Source: Dryocola sp032000125 (GTDB lineage: Bacteria; Pseudomonadota; Gammaproteobacteria; Enterobacterales; Enterobacteriaceae). From it: a stretch of 64,000 nt of DNA. Position 1 is the stretch's first letter. Every line of letters begins with the position of its first letter. Location: positions 1 through 64,000 of the forward strand of contig DAMALH010000002.1 of assembly GCA_032000125.1 (NCBI GenBank). Direction: 5' to 3'. The translations under genes and the position numbers were made by a program. The notes under the pieces were generated by a model, which was not told the DNA's origin, searched no databases, and worked only from the letters and a program-made list of their open reading frames with translations. Shown piece by piece: positions 25,715 through 34,520 of this stretch.

Positions 25715-26521
25715 ATGTTCACCGATACCATTAATAAGTGTGCGGCGAATGCCGCTCGTATTGCCCGGCTGTCGAAAGACAATCCCCTCGGTTTTTGGGT
25801 AAGCTCTGCAATGGCAGGAGCCTATGTCGGCCTTGCCATCATCCTTATCTTTACCCTGGGGAATCTGCTCGATCCTTCCGTTCGTCCCCTGGTTATGGGT
25901 GCCACCTTTGGTATCGCCCTGACGCTGGTCATTATTGCAGGCTCCGAGCTGTTTACCGGCCACACCATGTTTCTGACCCTCGGCGTAAAGGCGGGGAGCA
26001 TCACCCATGGACAAATGTGGGCTATTTTGCCGCAGACCTGGGCTGGCAACCTGCTGGGTTCCGTGTTTGTCGCGCTGCTGTATAGCTGGGGCGGCGGCAG
26101 CCTGCTGCCGGTTGATACCAGCATCGTCCACACCGTGGCGCTGGCTAAAACCACCGCGCCGGCAACGGTGCTGTTCTTCAAAGGCGCGCTGTGTAACTGG
26201 CTGGTTTGCCTCGCTATCTGGATGGCGATTCGCACCGAAGGCGCGGCCAAATTTATCGCTATCTGGTGGTGTCTGCTGGCGTTTATCGCCTCCGGCTATG
26301 AACACTCCGTTGCCAATATGACGCTGTTCGCGCTCTCCTGGTTTGGCCACCACAGCGATGCTTATACGCTGGCCGGAATCGGTCATAACCTGCTGTGGGT
26401 AACGCTCGGGAATACCTTTTCCGGCGCAGTATTCATGGGTCTGGGTTATTGGTATGCTACGCCAAAAGCCGAACGCCCACAGCCAGAGCGCATCGCTGCG
26501 CCTGAGTCTGTACGCCAATAA
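25715..26521 (+). CDS. nirC: Nitrite transporter NirC
   Basis: NirC is a pentameric inner-membrane channel of the formate-nitrite transporter family that moves nitrite. The 268-residue protein has six membrane segments, with the FNT-type stretches MAGAYVGLAIILIFTLG (about 30-48) and ELFTGHTMF (about 80-88). It is third in nirBDC-cysG and supplies NirB with substrate. Confidence 0.96.
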   Translation: MFTDTINKCAANAARIARLSKDNPLGFWVSSAMAGAYVGLAIILIFTLGNLLDPSVRPLVMGATFGIALTLVIIAGSELFTGHTMFLTLGVKAGSITHGQMWAILPQTWAGNLLGSVFVALLYSWGGGSLLPVDTSIVHTVALAKTTAPATVLFFKGALCNWLVCLAIWMAIRTEGAAKFIAIWWCLLAFIASGYEHSVANMTLFALSWFGHHSDAYTLAGIGHNLLWVTLGNTFSGAVFMGLGYWYATPKAERPQPERIAAPESVRQ

Positions 26522-26534
26522 TTGAGGATTGTCC

Positions 26535-27908
26535 GTGGATCACCTGCCCATATTTTGTCAGCTACGAGATCGCGCCTGCCTGCTGGTTGGCGGCGGCGAT
26601 GTCGCAGAGCGTAAAGCACGTTTATTGATGGAGGCAGGTGCCCGCGTTACCGTGAATGCCCTGGACTTCACGCCGCAATTCAAAGCGTGGGCAGAACAGG
26701 GCATGCTTACCCTTCATCAGGGTGAGTTCTCCCCTTCACTGCTTGATACCTGCTGGCTGGCTATTGCCGCGACCGATAACGACGAGGTCAATCAGCAGGT
26801 CAGCGATACGTGCGAATCCCGTCGTATTTTCTGCAACGTGGTCGATGCGCCTAAGCAAGCCAGCTTTATCATGCCGTCGATTATCGACCGCTCGCCGCTG
26901 ATGATTGCCGTCTCTTCCGGCGGTACTTCCCCGGTGCTGGCGCGTCTGCTGCGGGAAAAACTCGAATCCATTCTGCCGCTGCATCTTGGCAAAATCGCAG
27001 GCTATGCCGGTACGCTGCGCGGGCGAGTCAAATCAAAGTTTGCCACCATGGGCGAACGCCGCCGCTTCTGGGAAAAGTTCTTCACCAACGATCGCCTGGC
27101 GCAGTATCTGGCAAACGAGGATCGAAAAGCTATCGATCGGGAAACCGAATCTCTGTTTGCCGAATCGCTCGATCATCGCGGTGAGGTGGTACTAGTAGGC
27201 GCAGGTCCTGGAGACGCGGGATTATTAACGCTAAAAGGGCTGCAACAGATTCAGCAGGCCGACGTCGTCGTTTATGACCGTCTGGTCTCCGATGACATAA
27301 TGAACCTCGTGCGTCGCGACGCAGATCGCGTGTTTGTGGGTAAACGAGCAGGTTTTCACTGCGTGCCGCAGGAAGAGATTAACCAGATCCTGCTGCGTGA
27401 AGCCCAGAAGGGCAAGCGCGTGGTGCGTCTTAAAGGCGGCGATCCGTTTATTTTTGGCCGCGGTGGCGAAGAGCTGGAAACGCTGTGTAACGGTGGGATC
27501 CCCTTCTCCGTGGTGCCGGGCATCACCGCTGCATCAGGCTGTTCCGCCTATTCCGGCATTCCGTTAACGCACCGTGACTATGCGCAGAGCGTGCGTCTGA
27601 TAACAGGGCACCTGAAAACAGGCGGTGAGCTGGACTGGAAAAACCTGGCCGCGGAAAAACAAACGCTGGTGTTTTATATGGGCCTGAACCAGGCGCCAGC
27701 CATCCAGCAAAACCTTATCAACTACGGTATGTCTGCGGATATGCCCGTAGCCCTGGTGGAAAACGGCACCTCCGTAAAACAGCGCGTTGTTAGCGGAGCG
27801 CTGAGCGAGCTTGGCGAGCTGGCAACGCAGGTTGAAAGCCCGTCGCTGATTATTGTCGGCCGCGTGGTGGCACTGCGCGACAAGCTAAACTGGTTCTCGA
27901 ACCATTAA
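26535..27908 (+). CDS. cysG: Sirohaem synthase CysG
   Basis: CysG makes sirohaem from uroporphyrinogen III by methylation, oxidation and iron insertion. The 457-residue protein has an N-terminal dehydrogenase/ferrochelatase part with the Rossmann motif GGGDVAERKARLL (about 15-27) and a C-terminal SUMT methyltransferase with LVGAGPGDAGLLTLKG (about 217-232). I chose the GTG start (MDHLPIF), which has GAGG 7 nt upstream and gives the E. coli length; a TTG two codons upstream is also open. Its place after nirBDC ties cofactor supply to sirohaem-containing NirB. Confidence 0.96.
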   Translation: MDHLPIFCQLRDRACLLVGGGDVAERKARLLMEAGARVTVNALDFTPQFKAWAEQGMLTLHQGEFSPSLLDTCWLAIAATDNDEVNQQVSDTCESRRIFCNVVDAPKQASFIMPSIIDRSPLMIAVSSGGTSPVLARLLREKLESILPLHLGKIAGYAGTLRGRVKSKFATMGERRRFWEKFFTNDRLAQYLANEDRKAIDRETESLFAESLDHRGEVVLVGAGPGDAGLLTLKGLQQIQQADVVVYDRLVSDDIMNLVRRDADRVFVGKRAGFHCVPQEEINQILLREAQKGKRVVRLKGGDPFIFGRGGEELETLCNGGIPFSVVPGITAASGCSAYSGIPLTHRDYAQSVRLITGHLKTGGELDWKNLAAEKQTLVFYMGLNQAPAIQQNLINYGMSADMPVALVENGTSVKQRVVSGALSELGELATQVESPSLIIVGRVVALRDKLNWFSNH

Positions 27909-27924
27909 ACCTGAAAGCCGTTAA

Positions 27925-27949
27925 TAACGCCCTCTCTACGAGGGCGTTA
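27925..27949. terminator. Terminator between cysG and yhfS
   Basis: A 10-bp stem TAACGCCCTC / GAGGGCGTTA with a 5-nt loop lies in the 45-nt convergent gap. The flanking T/A runs are modest on both strands; it probably serves both operons. Confidence 0.8.
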
Positions 27950-27953
27950 CTGT

Positions 27954-29039
27954 TTACAGGCCGGCACAACTTTCCTGCAGGATACGCAGCACCGTAAGCG
28001 CACCGCTACGATTTGGGTTTATACGAATCATGCGCTGCTCAAGGTCCGGATCGGTCTGGCGAATAGTCCCGGATAGCCGATAAAACAGCGGGGGAATTTC
28101 GTACCTGGATTCCGCGCCAACCGGATAAGGCAGCGCTCCCAGCCGGTGCGCCGCTTTCAGCACCTTTTTCGCAATCGGCCGATGGAACTCGACCAGCAAA
28201 ACCTTTGATTGAGCGTTGGCGATAAACGCGTGCTTCACCTGAGGAATGGCTCCGTTTTTCAGTTCCTCCACCAGCCTGTCGTTGACCTGGGCCTGCACCG
28301 CGTGCATCACGGGCGCGAACACCAGCCCGCGCAAAGCGTCCATTGCCTGGTCCCCCTGCACCTGGCAGCCGCCTGAATACATACTTTTGCGTACCGCGCT
28401 CACCGCATCCTTATCGCCAACAACAGCCCCAACGCCGGGCGGGCCAAAAAGCTTAAAGCATGAAAACGTGGAAAGCGTCGCCCCGCATTCGCTGCCAATC
28501 TTCCCGACTTTCATCACCGCATAGTTATCGTCGGTTAACGACGGCAAATGGTGCTGGTTAAAGCAGTCGATAACTTCGTGCAGCACGTATGAATCATCGA
28601 GTTTTTGCCGGGTATGCTGAATGAGCGCCGCCTGCGGACGGTGAGAAGCAATCGCCTTTTTCACCTCGTCAGGCTGGTTAAAGTCGGCACGGATAAGCCT
28701 GAGCCCCATTTGTTCAGCGATAACCGCCGTGGTGGGATAGAGCGGCGCATCGTGGATCAATAAGCTCTCGCCTGCTTTCAGCAATGCAGCAAGGCCGCTG
28801 CGAATCGCTCCTGTTCCCGCCCCCTGTACCAGAGCGGCTGCCGGAGCGGCAAAGAACTCAGCAATGACGGCCTCTACACGCCGGGTCATCTGCGGCTGGT
28901 TAAGGCCGTGTGCCAGGCCAAAATCGCCCGCGTTGAGAAAATCACTGCCGGGAAAATGGCGGCAAATAATGTCCACCAGTTGGAACTGTTTACGCTGCGC
29001 CTGCTCCATCGTCAGGCTTTGCAAAGGCCAGGTTTTCAC
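27954..29039 (-). CDS. yhfS: PLP-dependent aminotransferase-like protein YhfS
   Basis: A fold-type I PLP enzyme of 361 residues. The predicted Schiff-base lysine is Lys196 in STFSCFKLFGPPG; the cofactor-binding Asp is in LTDDNYAVMK (about 170). QGAGTGAIR (about 72-80) is the phosphate-binding loop. The substrate is unknown. I chose the GTG at 29037-29039 (protein VKTWPLQSL) because it equals the E. coli length; an ATG 16 codons upstream (MPAAAASVG) is possible but lacks a ribosome binding site. Last gene of the yhfZ-yhfS operon. Confidence 0.8.
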   Translation of the reverse strand: MKTWPLQSLTMEQAQRKQFQLVDIICRHFPGSDFLNAGDFGLAHGLNQPQMTRRVEAVIAEFFAAPAAALVQGAGTGAIRSGLAALLKAGESLLIHDAPLYPTTAVIAEQMGLRLIRADFNQPDEVKKAIASHRPQAALIQHTRQKLDDSYVLHEVIDCFNQHHLPSLTDDNYAVMKVGKIGSECGATLSTFSCFKLFGPPGVGAVVGDKDAVSAVRKSMYSGGCQVQGDQAMDALRGLVFAPVMHAVQAQVNDRLVEELKNGAIPQVKHAFIANAQSKVLLVEFHRPIAKKVLKAAHRLGALPYPVGAESRYEIPPLFYRLSGTIRQTDPDLEQRMIRINPNRSGALTVLRILQESCAGL

Positions 29040-29096
29040 GTAGGTATCACTCCAGGAAGGCCCGACGCTGGCGGCAGCGGCGGGCATAAGCAAGGA

Positions 29097-30401
29097 TCAG
29101 ACCGGAACAAACAGGCCACAGTAGTAGAGAATATTCAGCAGGATGCCGGTAATAAGCACCGCGACGACAGGGGAAGCCATCTTCTGTACCGGACGGCCGA
29201 GCGATTCATTCAGGAAGTAAATCGCCGCAGCTATAGTAAATCCGGTATAGCCCGCCATTTTAATGGCGGCGAAGATAGAACCAATCAGCAACGCCATTTC
29301 CATCAGCATATTCATCGCGTTACGGATATTATCCGAGGCGTTGCGTACGGAAGGATAGCGCCCAAGCCATTTGCCGATAGAGCGCAGCAGCAGCACTTCA
29401 ACCGAGATCACCGCGGCGCCCACCACAAAGGCAATGAACGGATTGGTGATTAAGTAACCCGCAGCGTAAACAAAGGTGAAACCGGCAACAGCATAGACTC
29501 CCGTCGCCAGCGCGGTAGTCGCGATAAGCGGAACAAATCCGAGCCCGCGCATAAATTCTGCTAGCGCAGCCTGGTGGATCAGCGTCTGCGACTGCGCCGG
29601 ATCCAGCCCCGGCGTGTATGCCTTCTCAAGCGTAAAGATAGAGACCTCAGAGCCTGCGAAAATCTTCATGCTGGCGACAACGGCAATCAACCCGCCGACA
29701 ATAGCGATATACGGCAGGTGTTTAATAATGCGTGAGGTACGCTCCTCAAATACCGACAGCCCGCCGTCATCGTGCTCTCGTTCCCCTCGGGTACGATGAT
29801 CCTGACTGATCGCGATACCTAACAGCATGATCATCCCGACAAAAATCTCAATGGATTCCGGATTCAGGTGCGGGAAGTAACGCACGATAATGACTCGCGT
29901 CATCAGCACGACAACCGCGGCCAGCAGGCTGCTTTTCCAGCCAAACTGGTAGAAAATGGCAACCAGCGGGAAGAGCGCAAAAGCAGAAACAACCGGTGAA
30001 CTCAGCTCGCCCAGCGAACCCAGCACGTCCACAGGCAGCGCCGTCAGTAACTGGTTGACGGGCAGCAGGCAGGTGAGGATAAGCACGCCCCATACCGCCC
30101 CCAAACCAAAGGCTAACAGGCTGTTAAACGCCAGCACGCCGAGGATATCGGTGGGCAGGAATAACAGCCACGCATTAAGCAGACCGGTTTTAAGCGTAAA
30201 GGAAATCCCCACCGAGGCCACAAAGCCAATGCTCAGACCAAAGGCAATGCTGCCCGCTTCGCGGCGGTTCATATTACCTTCGATTAGCTGCGGCAGAATG
30301 GGGCGGATACCATCGTGGAACACCGCCGCCGACTTATGCGCCAGCAGAGCCGTCATCCCCGTCAGGCACGCCACCACCAAAATTTGAATATAGAAGTCCA
30401 T
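29097..30401 (-). CDS. yhfT: Putative transporter YhfT
   Basis: A 434-residue inner membrane protein with about 11-12 hydrophobic segments, starting MDFYIQILVVACLTGMTALLAHKSAAVFHDGIRP. It belongs to a small family found mainly with yhfU and php. It most likely imports the substrate of the operon, but no substrate is known. It follows yhfU by 10 nt. Confidence 0.85.
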   Translation of the reverse strand: MDFYIQILVVACLTGMTALLAHKSAAVFHDGIRPILPQLIEGNMNRREAGSIAFGLSIGFVASVGISFTLKTGLLNAWLLFLPTDILGVLAFNSLLAFGLGAVWGVLILTCLLPVNQLLTALPVDVLGSLGELSSPVVSAFALFPLVAIFYQFGWKSSLLAAVVVLMTRVIIVRYFPHLNPESIEIFVGMIMLLGIAISQDHRTRGEREHDDGGLSVFEERTSRIIKHLPYIAIVGGLIAVVASMKIFAGSEVSIFTLEKAYTPGLDPAQSQTLIHQAALAEFMRGLGFVPLIATTALATGVYAVAGFTFVYAAGYLITNPFIAFVVGAAVISVEVLLLRSIGKWLGRYPSVRNASDNIRNAMNMLMEMALLIGSIFAAIKMAGYTGFTIAAAIYFLNESLGRPVQKMASPVVAVLITGILLNILYYCGLFVPV

Positions 30402-30411
30402 AGCGCTGCCT

Positions 30412-30765
30412 TTATTTTAAATGAGCGACAAGCATCGGAATCGCATGTTCAATATGCTCAACCGACAGGCCAAAGGCGACTTTTCCGTCCGCGACCATTT
30501 TGGCGATCTGCTCTTCCTTCGCCTTGATGCCCGGTTTGGCAATCGTGCCGCTCTTGTTGTAGCCAATCACCGCGATGGCAATGGATAACGCCGCACCCGC
30601 GCCGGTGTTACAGGCGCCGATGTAATAATCGAGCTGGCCGGATTTCACCTTCATCGCCGCTTCCATATCGTTATAAATAAACACTTCAAAGCAGCCGGGC
30701 GCGGTGGTTTCGATGGTTTTTTTAATGAGTTCACGCTGTAAGCCAGCAACACCGATCTTTTTCAT
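30412..30765 (-). CDS. yhfU: YhfU family protein (DUF2620)
   Basis: A 117-residue soluble protein, MKKIGVAGLQRELIKKTIETTAPGCFEVFIYND. The glycine-rich GACNTGAGAALSIAIAVIG (about 51-69) suggests a nucleotide- or ligand-binding loop. The function is unknown. Its tight linkage to yhfT (10 nt) and php (9 nt) suggests that it works with the transporter or the hydrolase. Confidence 0.83.
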   Translation of the reverse strand: MKKIGVAGLQRELIKKTIETTAPGCFEVFIYNDMEAAMKVKSGQLDYYIGACNTGAGAALSIAIAVIGYNKSGTIAKPGIKAKEEQIAKMVADGKVAFGLSVEHIEHAIPMLVAHLK

Positions 30766-30774
30766 GGGAAATCC

Positions 30775-31665
30775 TTATTTAAAGAAGACAGAGGGATTGT
30801 CACGTAACATCAAATCAACGTCGGCCTGAGTGAAGCCTGCCTCCTGCAACATGGGCACAAACGTCGTCAGCAAATAGTCAAAGCCGAGGCCGCCATTGGC
30901 TTTCAGATGGGAGCGTCGGGTGATATCCATCGAAAGCATGACGTGGTCGAGCAGCCCGCGGCTGGCAATCTCTTTCAGCATCAGCACGCGCTTTTCGTCC
31001 GGGTAATAATTGTTTTTGCCGATGGTATCGAACTGGACGTAAGCGCCCTGCTCGATCATGCGCAGAATATTGTCGAGGTTGTCTTTCAGGTCGCAGTGGC
31101 CAACGACAACGCGCGAGAGGTCCACGCCGTTTTTTTTCAACAGCGCCAGTTGCTCAAGCCCCATAGTGCTGAACGAGGTATGCGTGGAAATGGGACGCCC
31201 GGTTTCCCGGTGCGCAATGGCGGCGGCGGTAAATACTTTGGCTTCATCGGGCGTAATGACATCCACGCTCGAGCCGATTTCCGCGATGATGCCGGCTTTC
31301 ATTTCGGTGCCGTCAATGCCATGCTCAATCTCGTCAATCATCTCACAGGCGAGGGTTTCTGCACTGATGGTCGCGACATGAGCCGGGTAGAAATCGTGCT
31401 GGTAATAGCCGGTACAGGCCATCACGTTCATGCCGGTATCGCGCATAATATCGAGCATAAACTGCGGATTGCGCCCCATATAGCGGTTGGTCATTTCGAT
31501 GATATTGCGCACGCCCAGGGCGTAGAGCGATTTCATCTCTTCACAAATCAAATCGTACCGATCGAGACGACAATCAATGTTGTTTTTGAATGACGACAGA
31601 TCGATGTGCAGGTGTTCGTGAGCGTAGGTGTAACCCGACGCATCGATGTACATTTGCTCAGCCAT
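30775..31665 (-). CDS. php: Phosphotriesterase homology protein Php
   Basis: A 296-residue amidohydrolase-superfamily (PTE-like) barrel. Metal ligands are visible: HEHLH (His16, His18), the bridging Glu in KAGIIAEIG (about 130), His in STHTSF and VGHCD, and Asp in MLSMDITRR. E. coli Php shows no phosphotriesterase activity, so the natural substrate is open. I chose MAEQMYID with GGAGG 5 nt upstream over a 23-codon longer frame. Its start overlaps the yhfW stop by 8 nt. Confidence 0.9.
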   Translation of the reverse strand: MAEQMYIDASGYTYAHEHLHIDLSSFKNNIDCRLDRYDLICEEMKSLYALGVRNIIEMTNRYMGRNPQFMLDIMRDTGMNVMACTGYYQHDFYPAHVATISAETLACEMIDEIEHGIDGTEMKAGIIAEIGSSVDVITPDEAKVFTAAAIAHRETGRPISTHTSFSTMGLEQLALLKKNGVDLSRVVVGHCDLKDNLDNILRMIEQGAYVQFDTIGKNNYYPDEKRVLMLKEIASRGLLDHVMLSMDITRRSHLKANGGLGFDYLLTTFVPMLQEAGFTQADVDLMLRDNPSVFFK

Positions 31666-32881
31666 GATTGCCTCCGGTAATAAGCGAAAGGAATGAGGTG
31701 CCGTTTTCTGGAGCGGCGGCGTTGAAGTAGTCACATACCGTAGCGCCCACGTCTGAGAGCGTCTTTCTTAAGCCAAGCTGTGCCGGGGCGATACCCGGTT
31801 GCCAAACCAGCAGCGGAACTTTTTCACGCGTGTGTTTGCTGTGCCCAATGGTGGGATCGTTGCCGTGATCTGCCATAACCACCAGGCAGTCGCCGGGCGC
31901 CATGGCTTTCATCAGGCTGTCAAGGTTCTTATCAACAACCTGCAGCCGTTCAGCATAAAGCTCAACGTCCTGTGCGTGCCCGGCAAGGTCGGTTTCCTGA
32001 ATATTGGTACAGATAAAAACGTCGCCCGGCTTTTGTACTTCTTCAAGCGTAATAGACATAATCTGCTGGCTATCGACCAGATTCCGGAAGCTCACGCCGT
32101 GCGGATTGAGGGCGATATCCGCCACCTTGCCAACCAGCACCGTTTTAATCCCTGCATCCTGTAGTTTTTGCGGTACCTGGACGCTGGCATCCACGCCAAA
32201 CCCCATGTGCACAACCTGAAAGCCATGCTTGTAAACGCCAGAGCGCGGCGCATTAATGCCGATATACATGCCCTGCTTTTCTTCCGCCGCATCCAGAAGC
32301 TGCTGGCTGCTTTCCAGCCTGCCGCCAAAGGCGATTACGCGGCCGACCTGCACACAGCGGCGAACGATTTCGCCGATTTCACGCACCTTGTCGAAAGAGA
32401 TAGCGCTGAGATTGGCGCTAATATTAAATACCTGCCCGAGGTCGGCTTCGAGATTGTCGCCAACTGCCACGGCCTGATTCACCCACAGATACTGCAAGCC
32501 GTCGCCGATACGCTCAACCTGCCAGTTGCCGGCAATCAGCGCCCTCGCAACCTCATCGATCGCCGCCGAAAAAGGCATTCTTAACGGCGCCTGCGGACGG
32601 GTACCGAGTATTTCCTGGTGACCCATAAAAGTATCACCCCCTTCGTGCTGCAGCTCCGCCGTGCCATAGGCCGCGCTAGCGGAAGGTTTCATGGCGCCAG
32701 CCTCAAACCCAAGCGCATTAATCAGGCCGAGCTTCTCAAGCACGGGTAAACGCAGTTGCGGACACCGCTGCAGAATATGACCACAGGTGTTGGCGCCGAT
32801 ATCCTGAGGCCTGACCTGAGGCACATCATCCATGGTGCCAACGCCAAAACTGTCTATCACCACTACCACGAACTTACTCAT
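31658..32881 (-). CDS. yhfW: Phosphopentomutase-like metalloenzyme YhfW
   Basis: A 407-residue alkaline-phosphatase-superfamily protein related to phosphopentomutase (DeoB). Metal ligands appear in VIDSFGVG (Asp near 10), ETDLAGHAQD (His near 291), MADHGND (Asp/His near 335) and GHSKHTRE. DeoB-type enzymes move phosphate between C1 and C5 of pentoses, so a phosphosugar substrate is likely. The start MSKFVVVVIDSF has GGAGG 6 nt upstream, inside the yhfX coding end, with an 8-nt overlap. Confidence 0.88.
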   Translation of the reverse strand: MSKFVVVVIDSFGVGTMDDVPQVRPQDIGANTCGHILQRCPQLRLPVLEKLGLINALGFEAGAMKPSASAAYGTAELQHEGGDTFMGHQEILGTRPQAPLRMPFSAAIDEVARALIAGNWQVERIGDGLQYLWVNQAVAVGDNLEADLGQVFNISANLSAISFDKVREIGEIVRRCVQVGRVIAFGGRLESSQQLLDAAEEKQGMYIGINAPRSGVYKHGFQVVHMGFGVDASVQVPQKLQDAGIKTVLVGKVADIALNPHGVSFRNLVDSQQIMSITLEEVQKPGDVFICTNIQETDLAGHAQDVELYAERLQVVDKNLDSLMKAMAPGDCLVVMADHGNDPTIGHSKHTREKVPLLVWQPGIAPAQLGLRKTLSDVGATVCDYFNAAAPENGTSFLSLITGGNHG

Positions 32882-34049
32882 GTAGACCTCCGGAAATGGG
32901 GTTACCGAGACTGTCATACAGCGCTTCGAGAACGGGTTTGCCGGTAGCGATACCGGTTACCAGCGCGACGTCGCTGCGCGTTACAAATATCTGCGTGCGG
33001 AAACACATCACCACCGGGCTGCCGACCGGAAACTCACCCGCCAGCGGGATGTGGTAGTCAATATTGCTGTTGTCCATCGGCAGCAGGCTTGCCGACACGG
33101 CATCGTCGCTCGGTGACGGATAAACCAGCGCGTGTTGCGCGTGTCCCCGCCGGTAATAACCGCCGCCAAAGCAGTAGCTGTTGCCCTGAAACTGATGGGA
33201 AACCTCGGTGAGATAGAGCATGGCAATGCGTTCCGGCTGATCGCCATGCTGATTGGCCGGGATGGTGCCGGTGAGCGCATGCCCCGGCTCCGCGTGCGTT
33301 ACGCCATGCTCCGCCAGCAGCGATAGCGTGCTGCAACTGGAGGCCGAAGGCGCGTTTATCTGTTCAATCTCAATGCCCTGCGCTTGCAAATACTCACGAG
33401 CCTGCAAGAGCGTGCGCAGATTAGGCGTTGGCAATGTTTGCTGCCGCTCCTCATCCCACAGCAGGCAAGGAAAATGAGTCAGCCCCGCAAGTTTTACGCC
33501 GGGCAGGATACGAAGCGCATTCACCACTTCATCAAGTTGCGAAAGTGGAAAACCAGCTTCCTGGCCCGGATACAACTTATCCTGCCCGTCAAAAATTTTG
33601 AGCATAATTGGCTGGACTCGACCGGCCTGCGATGCCACGGCGGAGATTTGCCGCGCTTTTTCCAGCGAGAACACCGTGATTATCTCCGTTGGCGACATGA
33701 CGCTTTCCGTCACCTGGCCTGCAGGTATCTGGACCAGATGCCCGACATGCGAAACCGGCACGGCGGCCTTGCGAAGCGCGCGCGCTTCCTTGAAGTCCAC
33801 CGCCACCGTGCCATGAAAGCCCAGCGCAATGAGCCTCTTCGCAAGCCAGGGATTGCGTCCCAACTGTTTTGTCATCAGATAGAGCGTGATACCGTGCCGC
33901 TCAGCGGCTTCAAGCAGACGGCGGCCGTTTTCAATCACCTGGTCGACATCGATAACGTAGGTATCTGGTAAAATGGCGCCCTGCTGCCATAGCTGACGCG
34001 CGGCCTGGATCAGTGCCGGGTTTTGCGCCTTGAGTGCTCTAATAAACAT
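32874..34049 (-). CDS. yhfX: Alanine-racemase-like PLP protein YhfX
   Basis: A 391-residue fold-type III PLP enzyme. The N-terminal barrel carries the predicted cofactor lysine Lys61 in LYLMTKQLGRNPW, after the strand DVDQVIENGRRLL. The motif THAEPGHALTGTIP and the C-terminal beta domain resemble the alanine racemase/YhfX family. Reaction unknown: racemisation, epimerisation or decarboxylation of an amino compound are all possible. It follows yhfY after a 91-nt gap, the widest in the operon. Confidence 0.86.
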   Translation of the reverse strand: MFIRALKAQNPALIQAARQLWQQGAILPDTYVIDVDQVIENGRRLLEAAERHGITLYLMTKQLGRNPWLAKRLIALGFHGTVAVDFKEARALRKAAVPVSHVGHLVQIPAGQVTESVMSPTEIITVFSLEKARQISAVASQAGRVQPIMLKIFDGQDKLYPGQEAGFPLSQLDEVVNALRILPGVKLAGLTHFPCLLWDEERQQTLPTPNLRTLLQAREYLQAQGIEIEQINAPSASSCSTLSLLAEHGVTHAEPGHALTGTIPANQHGDQPERIAMLYLTEVSHQFQGNSYCFGGGYYRRGHAQHALVYPSPSDDAVSASLLPMDNSNIDYHIPLAGEFPVGSPVVMCFRTQIFVTRSDVALVTGIATGKPVLEALYDSLGNPISGGLHE

Positions 34050-34070
34050 GCCCGTGCCTCTTGCCTGTGC

Positions 34071-34094
34071 TGATGATAAAATCCTAAATCATCA
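34071..34094 (-). other. AT-rich inverted repeat between yhfY and yhfX
   Basis: Arms TGATGAT (34071-34077) and ATCATCA (34088-34094) with a 10-nt loop lie in the 91-nt yhfY-yhfX gap. On the minus strand it is preceded, not followed, by the homopolymer, so it is not a terminator for the operon. It could be a processing or regulatory element. Confidence 0.35.
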
Positions 34095-34140
34095 TTTTTT
34101 TGAATATTTATCGCAAAGTAATTCGCGCGCGCAACGTCTG

Positions 34141-34497
34141 TTAACCCTTGCCGACCATCCACAGGCTAAACAGGTTCGCCAGTAAATACCCCTCTTCATT
34201 GGGGTGGAGCCGCACGTCAAACGGGGCCAGTAAAGCCTGATGGATAGGCTGAAGCCGCGGCCAGGCCTCGGAAGTGACGATCTCTTCAAAGAGTTCGCTA
34301 TCCAAAGGGCTAATCTCTTCGCCACGGCGGCTGCGCATCAGCGCGTTGGCCATATGCGTAATAGCCATTTCGCCTTGCTCATTACGCACCGGGATGGCCC
34401 ACTCGGTTTCGAGCTGCGTGACGACGTTCAGCATGCCGTCACGGATATCCTTATCAATAATCCCCGCCTGATACAGCAGGTTCAGTCTGTCTTCCAT
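34141..34497 (-). CDS. yhfY: PRD domain protein YhfY
   Basis: A 118-residue protein consisting of a single PTS regulation domain. Two conserved histidines are visible, in ITHMANALMR (about 48) and RLHPNEEGYLLANLF (about 97), the usual phosphorylation sites for HPr or EIIB. No DNA-binding or EIIA domain is fused to it, and no PTS transporter is encoded nearby. It starts 23 nt after yhfZ, so it may modulate YhfZ in response to PTS state. Confidence 0.85.
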   Translation of the reverse strand: MEDRLNLLYQAGIIDKDIRDGMLNVVTQLETEWAIPVRNEQGEMAITHMANALMRSRRGEEISPLDSELFEEIVTSEAWPRLQPIHQALLAPFDVRLHPNEEGYLLANLFSLWMVGKG

Positions 34498-34520
34498 TAT
34501 GCCTTACCCCTTGAAAATGC

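Noticed and set aside
25664..26518. 284-codon minus-strand frame opposite nirC
   Set aside because: Low-complexity Gln/Arg-rich translation antisense to a clear membrane protein; no start signal.
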